Source of the DNA: Phenylobacterium kunshanense
GTDB taxonomy: Bacteria; Pseudomonadota; Alphaproteobacteria; Caulobacterales; Caulobacteraceae
Direction: 5' to 3'
Assembly: GCF_003254525.1 (NCBI RefSeq)
Contig: NZ_QFYS01000003.1
Span: forward strand, 248,001-312,000
Length of the DNA stretch: 64,000 nucleotides
Shown: positions 54,608 through 64,000 of the stretch, piece by piece
How the letters are laid out: each line of letters starts with the position of its first letter
Numbering within the stretch: the stretch's first letter is position 1
The notes under the pieces: model-generated
Database searches by the model: none
The model's input: the letters and a program-made list of their open reading frames with translations, nothing else
Told to the model about the DNA's origin: nothing
Made by a program: the position numbers and the translations under genes

Positions 54608-56935
54608 TCAGGCCTTCTCGACGAAGCTGTCGATCACCTTCTTCTCGCCCGCCTTGTCGAAGCTGACGGTGAGCTTGTTGCCTTCGACGCCCTTCACCGA
54701 CCCGTAGCCGAACTTCAGGTGGAAGACCCGGTCGCCGCGCTTGTAGGCGCTGGCGGCGGAGGATTCCGACACGGCCACCAGCCGGCCGTCGCCCTCGATC
54801 ACCGCCTGCCGCCCCGGATGGGTGCCGCGGTACTGGTTGGCCTGGGCCCGCCGCCAGCCGGGCGAGGAGTAGCCGCCGCCGAAGTCCGGATCGTTGTCCC
54901 ACCGGCTGCCGTGCTGCTGCATCCCCGGCCCGCCGCCGTAGTAGCCCGTCTCGGAGCTGGCCTCGACGTTGGCCGGCGGCAGTTCGTCGACGAAGCGGCT
55001 GGGGAGCTGGCTGGTCCAGCGACCATAGACCTGGCGGTTGGCGGCGAAGCTGATCCGAGCCTCCTGCCGGGCGCGGGTGATGCCCACGTAGGCGAGGCGG
55101 CGTTCCTCCTCCAGGCCCTTCTCGCCCTTCTCGTCCATGCTGCGCTGGGACGGGAAGACGCCTTCCTCCCAGCCGGGCAGGAAGACCAGCGGGAACTCCA
55201 GGCCCTTGGCCTGGTGCAGGGTCATGATCTGCACCGAGTCTGCCTGCGGCCCGCGCTCCAGGTCCATGACCAGCGAGACGTGCTCCAGATAGGCCTGCAG
55301 GTCGTCGTAGCCGCCCATCGACTGGACGAGTTCCTTCAGGTTCTCCAGCCGGCCCTGCGCCTGGGGCGATTTGTCGAGCTTGAGGGCGTCGGTGTAGCCG
55401 CTCTCCTCCAGCACAGTCTCCATCAAGCGGGCGTGGTGGATGTGCTCGGCCTGGCCGCGCCAGCGATCGAGGTCGCGCAGGAAGTTGGCCAGCGCCGTGC
55501 GGGTGCGGGCCGGCAGCTCGTCGGTCAGCACGATCTGCCGCGCCGCATGGCTGGCGGGCACGCCGTTCAGCCGGGCGATCTGCAGCAGCTTCTGCACCGT
55601 GGTGTCGCCGATGCCGCGCTTGGGCGTGTTGACGATGCGCTCGAAGGCCAGGTCGTCGTCCTCGGACTGGATCAGGCGCAGGTAGGCGATCGCGTCGCGG
55701 ATCTCGGCCCGTTCGAAGAAGCGCGGGCCGCCGATGACCACGTACGGGATCTGGAGCAGGACGAACCGCTCCTCGAACGCCCGCATCTGGAACGAGGCCC
55801 GCACCAGGATGGCGATGTCGCGATAGGCGCGGCCCGCTCGCTTGGCGCGCTCCACCTCGTCGGCGATCAGCCGGCTCTCGGCCTCGCCGTCCCAGACGCC
55901 GCGGACGATGACCTTCTCGCCCCCCTCGGCCTCGGTCCACAGGGTCTTGCCCAGGCGGCTCTTGTTGGTGGCGATCAGGCCCGCCGCGGCCGCCAGGATG
56001 TGGCTGGTGGAACGGTAGTTGCGTTCCAGCCGCACCACCTTGGCGCCCGGGAAATCACGCTCGAAGCGCAGGATGTTGTCCACCTCCGCGCCGCGCCAGC
56101 CATAGATCGACTGGTCGTCGTCGCCCACGCAGCAGAGGTTCTGGCTCTTCTGCGCCAGCAGGCGCAGCCACAGGTACTGGGCGACGTTGGTGTCCTGGTA
56201 CTCGTCCACCAGCAGGTAGCGGAACCGGTTGTGGTACTCGGCCAGGACGTCGGGCTGGCTGGTGAAGATCGTGATGTTGTGCAGCAACAGGTCGCCGAAG
56301 TCGCAGGCGTTCAGGATGCGCAGCCGCTCCTGATAGAGGCGGTACAGCGCCTGGCCCTTGCCGTTGGCGAAGGCGCCGTTCTCGGCCGGCAGCAGCTGGT
56401 CGGGACGCCAGCCGCGGTTCTTCCAGTGGTCGATCAGCCCGGCCAGCATCTTCGCCGGCCAGCGCTTGGAATCGATGTTCTCGGCCTCGAGGATCTGTTT
56501 GAGCAGGCGCTCCTGATCGTCGGTGTCGAGGATCGTGTAGTTCGACTTCAGCCCCACCAGTTCGGCGTGGCGGCGCAGGATCTGGGCGGCGATGGAGTGG
56601 AAGGTCCCCAGCCAGCGCAGGCCCTCAGCGGACGGGCCGATGATGTGGGTGATCCGCTCGCGCATCTCGCGCGCGGCCTTGTTGGTGAAGGTGACCGCCA
56701 GCAGCTCCCACGGCCGCGCCCGGCCGCTGGCCAGGATGTGCGCCAGCCGCGTGGTCAGCACCCGCGTCTTGCCCGTGCCCGCGCCCGCCAGCACCAGCAC
56801 CGGGCCTTCGATCGCCTCGACCGCCGCGCGCTGCTCGGGATTCAGCCCCTCGAGGTAGTCGGCCGGCCGCGCGTCGGCGCGGGCCAGGTCCGAAATGCGC
56901 GGGGCGGGCAGGGAGCTGTCGGATTCGAAGGACAT
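54608..56935 (-). CDS. uvrD: ATP-dependent DNA helicase UvrD/PcrA
   Basis: Superfamily 1A 3'-5' helicase, 775 aa, for nucleotide-excision and mismatch repair. Motif Q plus Walker A at residues 31-57 (LNPEQRAAVEA ... AGAGTGKT), LLVDEYQDTN (motif II), VGDDDQSIYGWRGA (III), ITRARQEARI (VI). The C-terminal segment FHLKFGYGSVKGVEGNKLTV is the Tudor-like RNA-polymerase-binding domain of UvrD/PcrA. UvrD versus PcrA naming is arbitrary here. Confidence 0.94.
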   Translation of the reverse strand: MSFESDSSLPAPRISDLARADARPADYLEGLNPEQRAAVEAIEGPVLVLAGAGTGKTRVLTTRLAHILASGRARPWELLAVTFTNKAAREMRERITHIIGPSAEGLRWLGTFHSIAAQILRRHAELVGLKSNYTILDTDDQERLLKQILEAENIDSKRWPAKMLAGLIDHWKNRGWRPDQLLPAENGAFANGKGQALYRLYQERLRILNACDFGDLLLHNITIFTSQPDVLAEYHNRFRYLLVDEYQDTNVAQYLWLRLLAQKSQNLCCVGDDDQSIYGWRGAEVDNILRFERDFPGAKVVRLERNYRSTSHILAAAAGLIATNKSRLGKTLWTEAEGGEKVIVRGVWDGEAESRLIADEVERAKRAGRAYRDIAILVRASFQMRAFEERFVLLQIPYVVIGGPRFFERAEIRDAIAYLRLIQSEDDDLAFERIVNTPKRGIGDTTVQKLLQIARLNGVPASHAARQIVLTDELPARTRTALANFLRDLDRWRGQAEHIHHARLMETVLEESGYTDALKLDKSPQAQGRLENLKELVQSMGGYDDLQAYLEHVSLVMDLERGPQADSVQIMTLHQAKGLEFPLVFLPGWEEGVFPSQRSMDEKGEKGLEEERRLAYVGITRARQEARISFAANRQVYGRWTSQLPSRFVDELPPANVEASSETGYYGGGPGMQQHGSRWDNDPDFGGGYSSPGWRRAQANQYRGTHPGRQAVIEGDGRLVAVSESSAASAYKRGDRVFHLKFGYGSVKGVEGNKLTVSFDKAGEKKVIDSFVEKA

Positions 56936-57005
56936 CGGGGTTCTTTTAGCATGTGACGCCGCCCGAGGTAGTCCGATGTTCGCGCTGCGTTCCGCGTGCG
57001 GCGAT

Positions 57006-57215
57006 TCAGCCCTGAGCGTGCTTCAGCGCCGCCACGCGGCAGGCCGAGGCGAGGGGGCGTTCGCCGCGGGCGCGGTCGATGCTCACGATGAGCTGCGCCA
57101 GGCTGGTCCCGCGCTCGGCCGCCATCCCATCGAGCACGGCCCAGAACTCCGGCTCCAGCGCGATCGAGGTCGCGTGGCCCGACAGGAGGACGGAGCGCTT
57201 CTTCAGGAGAGCCAT
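57006..57215 (-). CDS. ribbon-helix-helix protein (RHH_4 type)
   Basis: A 69-aa predicted DNA-binding protein: KKRSVLLSGHATSIALEPEFWAVL (strand and helix 1) then AAERGTSLAQLIVSID (helix 2), matching the RHH_4 pattern common in alphaproteobacteria. Such proteins dimerise through the N-terminal strand and often repress. It faces coq4 across 107 bases that contain a perfect 14-bp palindrome, a possible autoregulatory or coq4 operator. Confidence 0.8.
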   Translation of the reverse strand: MALLKKRSVLLSGHATSIALEPEFWAVLDGMAAERGTSLAQLIVSIDRARGERPLASACRVAALKHAQG

Positions 57216-57270
57216 CTGCGCGCGTGTTTACGGTGCGGTGAGGCTGGCGCGCTAGACCCTTGTCAAAAGG

Positions 57271-57284
57271 TGACGCATGCGTCA
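57271..57284 (+). promoter_or_regulatory. perfect 14-bp palindrome between the RHH gene and coq4
   Basis: TGACGCATGCGTCA reads the same on both strands; its arms TGACG and CGTCA are separated by 4 bp, exactly as at 6171-6184. TTGTCA (57260-57265) and TTTAAT (57285-57290) could form a 19-bp-spaced promoter around it, the spacing MerR-family regulators use. Confidence 0.55.
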
Positions 57285-57322
57285 TTTAATCTATACGCTG
57301 TTTACATAGGGTTCCTCCGCCG

Positions 57323-58081
57323 ATGGCCATGACTGCCGACGCCGCCGATTTCCGTCCCCGGCCGGTCTCCACCAAGCTGGACTGGGCGCACGCGCTGAAG
57401 TCGCTGAAACGCCTCCTGGCCGACAAGGAGGACACCCGGCAGGTCTTCGAGATCATGCGCGCGCTGAACGGCGCCTCGACGGCGAAGGGCTACCAGCGCC
57501 TGCTCGCCACCGAGGAGGGCGGCCGGATGGCCTATGAGCGTCAGGAGTTCGCGCAGAGGCTGATGGACGACGCCTGGCTGGACAGCTTCGCGCCGGGCAC
57601 CGTGGGCGCCGCCTATCGCGACTTCATCCGCGCCGAGAACCTGTCGGCCGAGGGGCTGGCGATGGTCAGCCGCGACGGCATGGAGGACGTCGACCAGAAG
57701 CACCCCTACGCCTGGTTCGGCCGCCGGACCCGCGACGTGCACGACATCTGGCACATTCTGTCAGGCTATCACCGCGACGGCCTGGGCGAAGCCTGCCTCG
57801 TGGCCTCCTCCTACGCCCAGACCCGGGGCCTCGGCTGGGCCTTGATCGCCCTGGGCGCCGCCAGCCGAGCCCGCAAGGACAGGAGCCAGCCCTACGTGAA
57901 GGCGATCTGGCAGGGCTACCAGCGTGGCAAGGCGGCCAAGTGGCTGCTGGGCGAGGACTACGAACGCCTGATGGCCGAGCCGCTTGATGCCGCGCGCAAG
58001 CGCCTCGGGATCACGCCGCCGACCATCTACGACGCCATCCCGGCGAACGTGCGCGACGAGGCGGTGCCCAAGGCTGCCTAG
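57323..58081 (+). CDS. Coq4 family protein (ubiquinone biosynthesis)
   Basis: A 252-aa protein with the Coq4 zinc motif H140-D-I-W-H144 followed by SGYHRDGLGE. Coq4 in eukaryotes scaffolds the Q-biosynthesis complex and has been linked to C1 decarboxylation/hydroxylation of the ring; bacterial members are found in some alphaproteobacteria. Start ATG 57323 or 57329. The upstream palindrome matches that before the acyl-CoA dehydrogenase operon, whose electrons enter the quinone pool. It ends sharing CTAG with the opposite DUF4169 gene. Confidence 0.87.
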   Translation: MAMTADAADFRPRPVSTKLDWAHALKSLKRLLADKEDTRQVFEIMRALNGASTAKGYQRLLATEEGGRMAYERQEFAQRLMDDAWLDSFAPGTVGAAYRDFIRAENLSAEGLAMVSRDGMEDVDQKHPYAWFGRRTRDVHDIWHILSGYHRDGLGEACLVASSYAQTRGLGWALIALGAASRARKDRSQPYVKAIWQGYQRGKAAKWLLGEDYERLMAEPLDAARKRLGITPPTIYDAIPANVRDEAVPKAA

Positions 58082-58254
58082 TCTTCGCGCTTCTTGCCGT
58101 CGAGATCGCGGCGGGCGCGCTCGGCCTCGAGCTTGGAGGTGGCGGTCTCGGCCTTCGGGCGGCCGAACCGGACCCGGTTCTGAGCCGCCCTGGTCTTGTC
58201 TTCCGCGCGGGCCTTGGCCTTGCGGGCCTTGTTGAGGTTGACGACCTCGGCCAT
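58078..58254 (-). CDS. DUF4169 family protein (58 aa)
   Basis: A short gene encoding MAEVVNLNKARKAKARAEDK as its first 20 residues, continuing NRVRFGRPKAE and ending ELDG-like DLDGKKRED. This is the DUF4169 pattern: tiny, highly charged and probably helical. Function unknown. It follows the aminotransferase start region on the opposite side and its TAG overlaps the coq4 TAG within CTAG. Confidence 0.82.
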   Translation of the reverse strand: MAEVVNLNKARKAKARAEDKTRAAQNRVRFGRPKAETATSKLEAERARRDLDGKKRED

Positions 58255-58265
58255 GCGCCGGACGC

Positions 58266-60783
<2,518 letters not shown>

Positions 60784-60827
60784 GCCGCGTCTCCGGAATG
60801 TTTCAGCTTCGCCATCTCATCCGTCAT

Positions 60828-60845
60828 GTTGCGTAAAAACGCAAC
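60828..60845 (+). promoter_or_regulatory. inverted repeat between the RTX and TMEM64 genes
   Basis: GTTGCGT-AAAA-ACGCAAC is a perfect 7-bp inverted repeat with a 4-bp centre in the 138-base divergent region, 45 bases from the RTX start and 77 from the other. It looks like an operator for a dimeric regulator. Confidence 0.5.
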
Positions 60846-60921
60846 TTACAAAAACGACAGCTTGGCGGTCGGCGCCCGCGCCTTGACCCGGCCGCATTGG
60901 CGGGCGACCCCTGCGCCGACG

Positions 60922-61638
60922 ATGCGCCGGCTGTTCGACTTCCTCTCCAACATGGACGCCCAGGCGTGGCGGACGCTGGGCGTCTCGTTCGTGTTGTTCG
61001 GCGGGGTCGGTCTGGTCTTCTTCTTCGGGGCCCAGCTTCTCGGCTTCGACGGCGAGCGGACTCTGGAAAGCTGGCTGGGTGCGGCCCGAGGGCCGTGGTC
61101 ACTGCCGGTGGCGGTGGCGGCCTTCGCGGCCCTGGCGTTCGTGGGCACGCCGCAGATCGTGCTAATTGCGGCGGCGGTGGTGGCCTTCGGGCCGATGTGG
61201 GGCGCGACCTACAGCTGGATCGGGACCATGGTTTCGGCCCTGGTCGGCTTCTGGCTCGGACGCACCGCCGGAGCTAGCGCCCTGGAGCGGTTCTCGGGCG
61301 AGGGCGTGCGGCGTTTCATGCAGCACGTGGGCGAGAACGGGTTCCTGGCCAGCCTGATCGTGCGGTTGGTGCCGTCCGCGCCGTTCATCGTGGTCAACAT
61401 GGCGGCGGGCGTCACGCCGATGCGGGCCCGGGACTTCGTGGCTGGCACCGCCATCGGCATCGTGCCGAAGATCGCGCTCACCGCTTTCGCGGGCGCGTCC
61501 ATCGTGCAGATGATGCGGGGCGAGATCGGCCGGCACGGGCTCGCGATCGCCATAGTGGCCGCGATCTGGCTGGGCCTCGGCTGGTTTGCGCGCGGCTGGC
61601 TGCGGTCCCGCACCGAACGGGGAAGGAGCGAGGGATGA
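60922..61638 (+). CDS. TVP38/TMEM64 (DedA-related) membrane protein
   Basis: Inner-membrane protein, 238 aa with about six helices. The family core is visible: FVGTPQIVLIAAAVVAFGPMWGATYSWIGT, LGRTAGASALERFSG, and LIVRLVPSAPFIVVNMAAGVTPMRARDFVAGTAIGI-type sequence. DedA-like proteins translocate lipids or couple to the proton gradient; here the substrate is unknown. ATG 60922 is used. ATGA overlap with the GST gene. Confidence 0.87.
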   Translation: MRRLFDFLSNMDAQAWRTLGVSFVLFGGVGLVFFFGAQLLGFDGERTLESWLGAARGPWSLPVAVAAFAALAFVGTPQIVLIAAAVVAFGPMWGATYSWIGTMVSALVGFWLGRTAGASALERFSGEGVRRFMQHVGENGFLASLIVRLVPSAPFIVVNMAAGVTPMRARDFVAGTAIGIVPKIALTAFAGASIVQMMRGEIGRHGLAIAIVAAIWLGLGWFARGWLRSRTERGRSEG

Positions 61639-62264
61639 TCAAGCTATTCTATTCGCCGGGCTCGTGCTCGCGCGCCTCGCACATCGCGCTGGAGGAGGCG
61701 GGGGCCACCTACGAAGCGGTCCGTGTCGACACCGCCAGGGGTGATCAGCGCAAGCCTGAGTACCTGGCCGTCAATCCGAAGGGCAGGGTGCCGGCCCTGG
61801 TCACCGACCGCGGCGTGCTGACCGAGACGCCAGCGATCCTGGCCTGGATCGCCCAGGTATTCCCCGAGACGGGTCTGGCGCCGACCGACCCCTGGGAGTT
61901 TGCCCAGGCCCAGTCGTTCAACAGCTACCTCGCATCGACAGTGCACGTGGCTCACGCGCATGGCCGGCGCGGGTCTCGCTGGGCCGACGACGACGCTTCG
62001 TTCGCCGACATGCGCCGTAAGGTGCCGGAGACGATGGCCGCCTGCGCCCGGCTCATCGAGGACGAGATGCTGAAGGGGCCGTGGGTGCTGGGAGACCGGT
62101 TCTCGGTCTGTGACGGCTACCTCTTCACGGTCGCTGGCTGGCTGGAGGGCGACGGCGTCGACATCAAGCGGTTCCCGAAACTCCATGCCCACTTCGAGCT
62201 GGTCCGAGGCCGCGACGCCGTGCGCAAGGTTCTTGCCGCCGAAGCGGCGCAACGCCACGCCTGA
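61635..62264 (+). CDS. glutathione S-transferase family protein
   Basis: A 209-aa cytosolic GST. Thioredoxin-like N-domain (LFYSPGSCSRASHIALEEAGATYE, with the Ser/Cys active-site region, NPKGRVPALV cis-Pro loop and LTETPAILAWIAQ), then an all-helical C-domain ending PWVLGDRFSVCDGYLFTVAGWLEG, typical of beta-class proteins. Conjugates or reduces electrophiles. Co-translated with the TMEM64 gene. Confidence 0.9.
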   Translation: MIKLFYSPGSCSRASHIALEEAGATYEAVRVDTARGDQRKPEYLAVNPKGRVPALVTDRGVLTETPAILAWIAQVFPETGLAPTDPWEFAQAQSFNSYLASTVHVAHAHGRRGSRWADDDASFADMRRKVPETMAACARLIEDEMLKGPWVLGDRFSVCDGYLFTVAGWLEGDGVDIKRFPKLHAHFELVRGRDAVRKVLAAEAAQRHA

Positions 62265-62279
62265 CGCAAGATACTTGCG
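62265..62279 (+). promoter_or_regulatory. short palindrome just before the leu leader
   Basis: CGCAAG-ATA-CTTGCG, immediately after the GST stop. It may be a weak terminator without U-tract or an operator overlapping a TTGCGG -35 element for the leuL-leuA transcript. Confidence 0.4.
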
Positions 62280-62310
62280 GCGCGGGAGCCATTTCGATAC
62301 AGACGCCGCC

Positions 62311-62379
62311 ATGCGCACGCGGCTCGACAGCCTGCTTCTTCTCTCGCTGGGGCTTAGCCGCCCCTGGGCGCCTCTCTAG
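62311..62379 (+). CDS. leuL: leu operon leader peptide
   Basis: A 22-codon frame, MRTRLDSLLLLSLGLSRPWA then PL, with eight leucines, four in a row. It ends 83 bases before leuA. Such leucine-rich peptides sense charged tRNA-Leu by ribosome stalling and control leuA by attenuation. There is no Shine-Dalgarno; with GATACA at 62296-62301 as -10 the start codon would lie within a few bases of the transcript start, i.e. leaderless translation, which is common in Caulobacter. The frame and composition are directly seen; the mechanism is inferred from other proteobacteria. Confidence 0.78.
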   Translation: MRTRLDSLLLLSLGLSRPWAPL

Positions 62380-62398
62380 GCACGCGCACGTTCGCGGC

Positions 62399-62431
62399 CG
62401 GGCGTTCAGGGGGCTTCTCGACCTCCGCCCG
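62399..62431 (+). promoter_or_regulatory. candidate leu attenuator hairpin
   Basis: CGGGCG (62399-62404) pairs with CGCCCG (62426-62431). An upstream CGCCC..GGGCG element inside the leader-peptide frame (around 62360-62370) could pair alternatively. No U-run follows, so the fold may act on leuA translation rather than as a classical terminator. AGACTGAAA is directly repeated at 62433 and 62452 before the leuA ATG. Confidence 0.45.
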
Positions 62432-62462
62432 CAGACTGAAATCCCGCGAAGAGACTGAAAAA

Positions 62463-64000
62463 ATGACTGTTTCCGTATCCAACGCCGCTTCCGAGCGCGA
62501 CCGCGTCATCATCTTCGACACCACCATGCGCGACGGCGAGCAGTCGCCCGGCGCCTCGATGTCGCACGAAGAGAAGCTGGAGCTGGCCAAGATCCTCGAG
62601 GACATGAAGGTCGACGTGATCGAGGCGGGCTTCCCGATCGCCTCGAACGGCGACTTCGAGGCCGTCCGCGCCATCTCGCAGATCGTCACCGAGAGCGTGG
62701 TGTGCGGCCTGGCCCGCGCCGGCGCCGCCGACATCGAACGCTGCGCCGAGGCGATCAAGCCGGCCAAGCGCGGCCGCATCCACACCTTCATCTCCACCAG
62801 CCCGGTCCACATGAAGTGGAAGCTGCAGATGGAGCCCGAGCAGGTGTTGGAGATGGTGACCCGCTCGGTCGGCCATGCCCGCAACTTCACCGACGACGTG
62901 GAATGGTCGGCCGAGGACGCCACCCGCACCGAGCGCGACTTCCTGCTGCGGTGCGTGGAGGCGGCCATCAAGGCCGGCGCCACCACGATCAACCTGCCCG
63001 ACACGGTGGGCTACACCTATCCGTCGGAATACGCCGACCTGTTCCGCGACGTGATCGCCAATGTGCCGGGCGCGGACAAGGTGATCTTCTCCACCCACTG
63101 CCACAACGACCTGGGGCTGGCGGTCGCCAACTCCATCGCCGGCGTCCAGGGCGGCGCCCGCCAGATCGAGTGCGCGATCAACGGCATCGGCGAGCGGGCC
63201 GGCAACGCGGCGCTGGAAGAGATCGTCATGGCGCTGAAGGTCCGTGGCGACCGGCTGCCGTTCATGACCGGCGTCGAGACCCAGCACATCACCCGCGCCA
63301 GCCGCTACGTCTCGGCGATCACGGGCTTCCCGGTCCAGTTCAACAAGGCGATCGTCGGCAAGAACGCCTTCGCGCACGAGAGCGGCATCCACCAGGACGG
63401 GATGCTGAAGAACGCCGAGACCTACGAGATCATGAAGCCCGAGGACGTGGGCCAGATCGAGTCCAACCTGGTCATGGGCAAGCACTCGGGCCGCCACGCC
63501 TTCCGCGAGAAGCTGAAGGACCTGGGCTACGAGCTGGGCCAGAACGCCCTGAACGAGGCGTTCCAGCGCTTCAAGGACCTGGCCGACAAGAAGAAGCACG
63601 TCTTCGACGATGACATCATCGCCCTGGTCGACGACGCCCTGGCCAGCTCGGCCGACAAGGTCCAGGTCAAGCACCTGCGCGTCATCGCCGGCACCGAGGG
63701 GCCGCAGGAGGCCTTCCTGACCGTCACCATCGACGGCGAGGAGAAGAGCGCCAACGCCACTGGCGACGGTCCGGTCGACGCGGTGTTCAACGCCATCCAC
63801 GCCGTGGTGCCGCACGAGGCGATCCTGCGCCTGTTCCAGGTGCACGCGGTCACCGAGGGCACCGACGCCCAGGCCCAGGTCTCGGTGCGGCTGGAGGAAG
63901 ATGGCCGGATCGCCACCGGCTCGGCCGCCGACACCGACACCCTGACGGCGTCCGCCAAGGCCTATGTGAACGCCCTCAACAACCTCTTCGCCCGCAAGGA
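62463..64000 (+). CDS. leuA: 2-isopropylmalate synthase LeuA (3' end beyond window)
   Basis: First enzyme of leucine synthesis: acetyl-CoA plus 2-oxoisovalerate to 2-isopropylmalate. 512 residues are visible with no stop before the window end. HMGL-like catalytic TIM barrel with DTTMRDGEQSPG (residues 19-30, metal- and acid-binding Asp/Arg), STHCHNDLGLA (HxH metal ligands), NGIGERAGNAALEE and HESGIHQDGMLKN; the C-terminal regulatory (leucine feedback) domain begins near residue 400 (VKHLRVIAGTEGPQEAFLTV). ATG 62463 follows the leuL leader; its ribosome site (GAAGAG) is weak. Confidence 0.96.
   Translation, partial: MTVSVSNAASERDRVIIFDTTMRDGEQSPGASMSHEEKLELAKILEDMKVDVIEAGFPIASNGDFEAVRAISQIVTESVVCGLARAGAADIERCAEAIKPAKRGRIHTFISTSPVHMKWKLQMEPEQVLEMVTRSVGHARNFTDDVEWSAEDATRTERDFLLRCVEAAIKAGATTINLPDTVGYTYPSEYADLFRDVIANVPGADKVIFSTHCHNDLGLAVANSIAGVQGGARQIECAINGIGERAGNAALEEIVMALKVRGDRLPFMTGVETQHITRASRYVSAITGFPVQFNKAIVGKNAFAHESGIHQDGMLKNAETYEIMKPEDVGQIESNLVMGKHSGRHAFREKLKDLGYELGQNALNEAFQRFKDLADKKKHVFDDDIIALVDDALASSADKVQVKHLRVIAGTEGPQEAFLTVTIDGEEKSANATGDGPVDAVFNAIHAVVPHEAILRLFQVHAVTEGTDAQAQVSVRLEEDGRIATGSAADTDTLTASAKAYVNALNNLFARK

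Noticed and set aside
54188-56956. A 922-codon open frame on the plus strand
   Set aside because: It runs antisense to the helicase gene, whose motifs are complete; the plus frame is Ala/Gly/Arg/Val-rich filler produced by high GC.
62406-63845. A 479-codon minus-strand frame
   Set aside because: Antisense shadow of leuA, which is open to the window end and carries all its catalytic motifs.

Overview
The window is a GC-rich (by eye roughly two-thirds G+C), densely coded alphaproteobacterial chromosome segment. Gene content and order (RNase P RNA next to mraZ, a long mra/mur/fts cluster running into lpxC-bamD-recN-ligA, a TTAA-N7-TTAAC CtrA box and GANTC methylation sites ahead of ftsZ, a PEPxxWA-CTERM protein, a Coq4-type protein) point to the Caulobacteraceae, most likely Phenylobacterium or a close relative of Caulobacter. 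No rRNA or tRNA gene, CRISPR array, integrase or prophage was seen.

Layout. 1-12.1 kb is a housekeeping mosaic: dusA, a retropepsin-like protease, DUF1289 and thioesterase genes, a secreted orphan, a phospholipase D/nuclease pair ending tail to tail, two tandem TonB-C-like proteins, a PimC/PimD-like acyl-CoA dehydrogenase pair split by a DUF559 cassette with 42-bp inverted-repeat ends, a histidine phosphatase, a DUF3052 protein, a DMT transporter and a cell-wall amidase. 12.2-13.4 kb carries the PEPxxWA-CTERM gene and rnpB. 13.6-27.3 kb is an almost gapless division/cell-wall operon: mraZ-rsmH-ftsL-ftsI-murE-murF-mraY-murD-ftsW-murG-murC-murB, mostly with 1-8 nt overlaps. It continues as ddl-ftsQ-ftsA (31.1-34.3 kb), ftsZ (38.1-39.6 kb) and lpxC-bamD-recN-ligA (40.0-47.0 kb), but is broken twice by unrelated genes: phosphatase/thioesterase/M28 peptidase/SulP between murB and ddl, and a TonB receptor/phytase pair between ftsA and ftsZ. 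47-64 kb is mixed: two methyltransferases, two NTF2-like proteins, a LytTR membrane protein, aminopeptidase P, a GIY-YIG protein, prmA, a UvrD/PcrA helicase, an RHH protein facing coq4, DUF4169, an aspartate aminotransferase with a strongly structured leader, an RTX protein, a TVP38/TMEM64 protein, a GST, and leuA (cut by the window end) behind a leucine-rich leader peptide.

How the parts work together. The central cluster supplies nearly the whole cytoplasmic and lipid-linked route to lipid II (MurC, B, D, E, F, Ddl, MraY, MurG), the septal synthase pair FtsW/FtsI, the divisome scaffold (FtsL, Q, A, Z) and outer-membrane functions (LpxC, BamD). Its control signals are legible: five 10-bp-phased TGGG-type boxes before mraZ (one degenerate), CtrA and GANTC sites before ftsZ, and a stretch of unusual codons inside ddl that probably hides the ftsQA promoter.

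The observations I would follow first are the DUF559 inverted-repeat cassette, the identical TGACG-N4-CGTCA operators before the acyl-CoA dehydrogenase operon and coq4, the three-tier hairpin leader of the aminotransferase gene, the ftsZ terminator that holds the next gene's ribosome site, and three tandem copies of one terminator-like unit at 2.8 kb. I found no clear-cut new multi-gene system; the DUF559 cassette is the nearest candidate.
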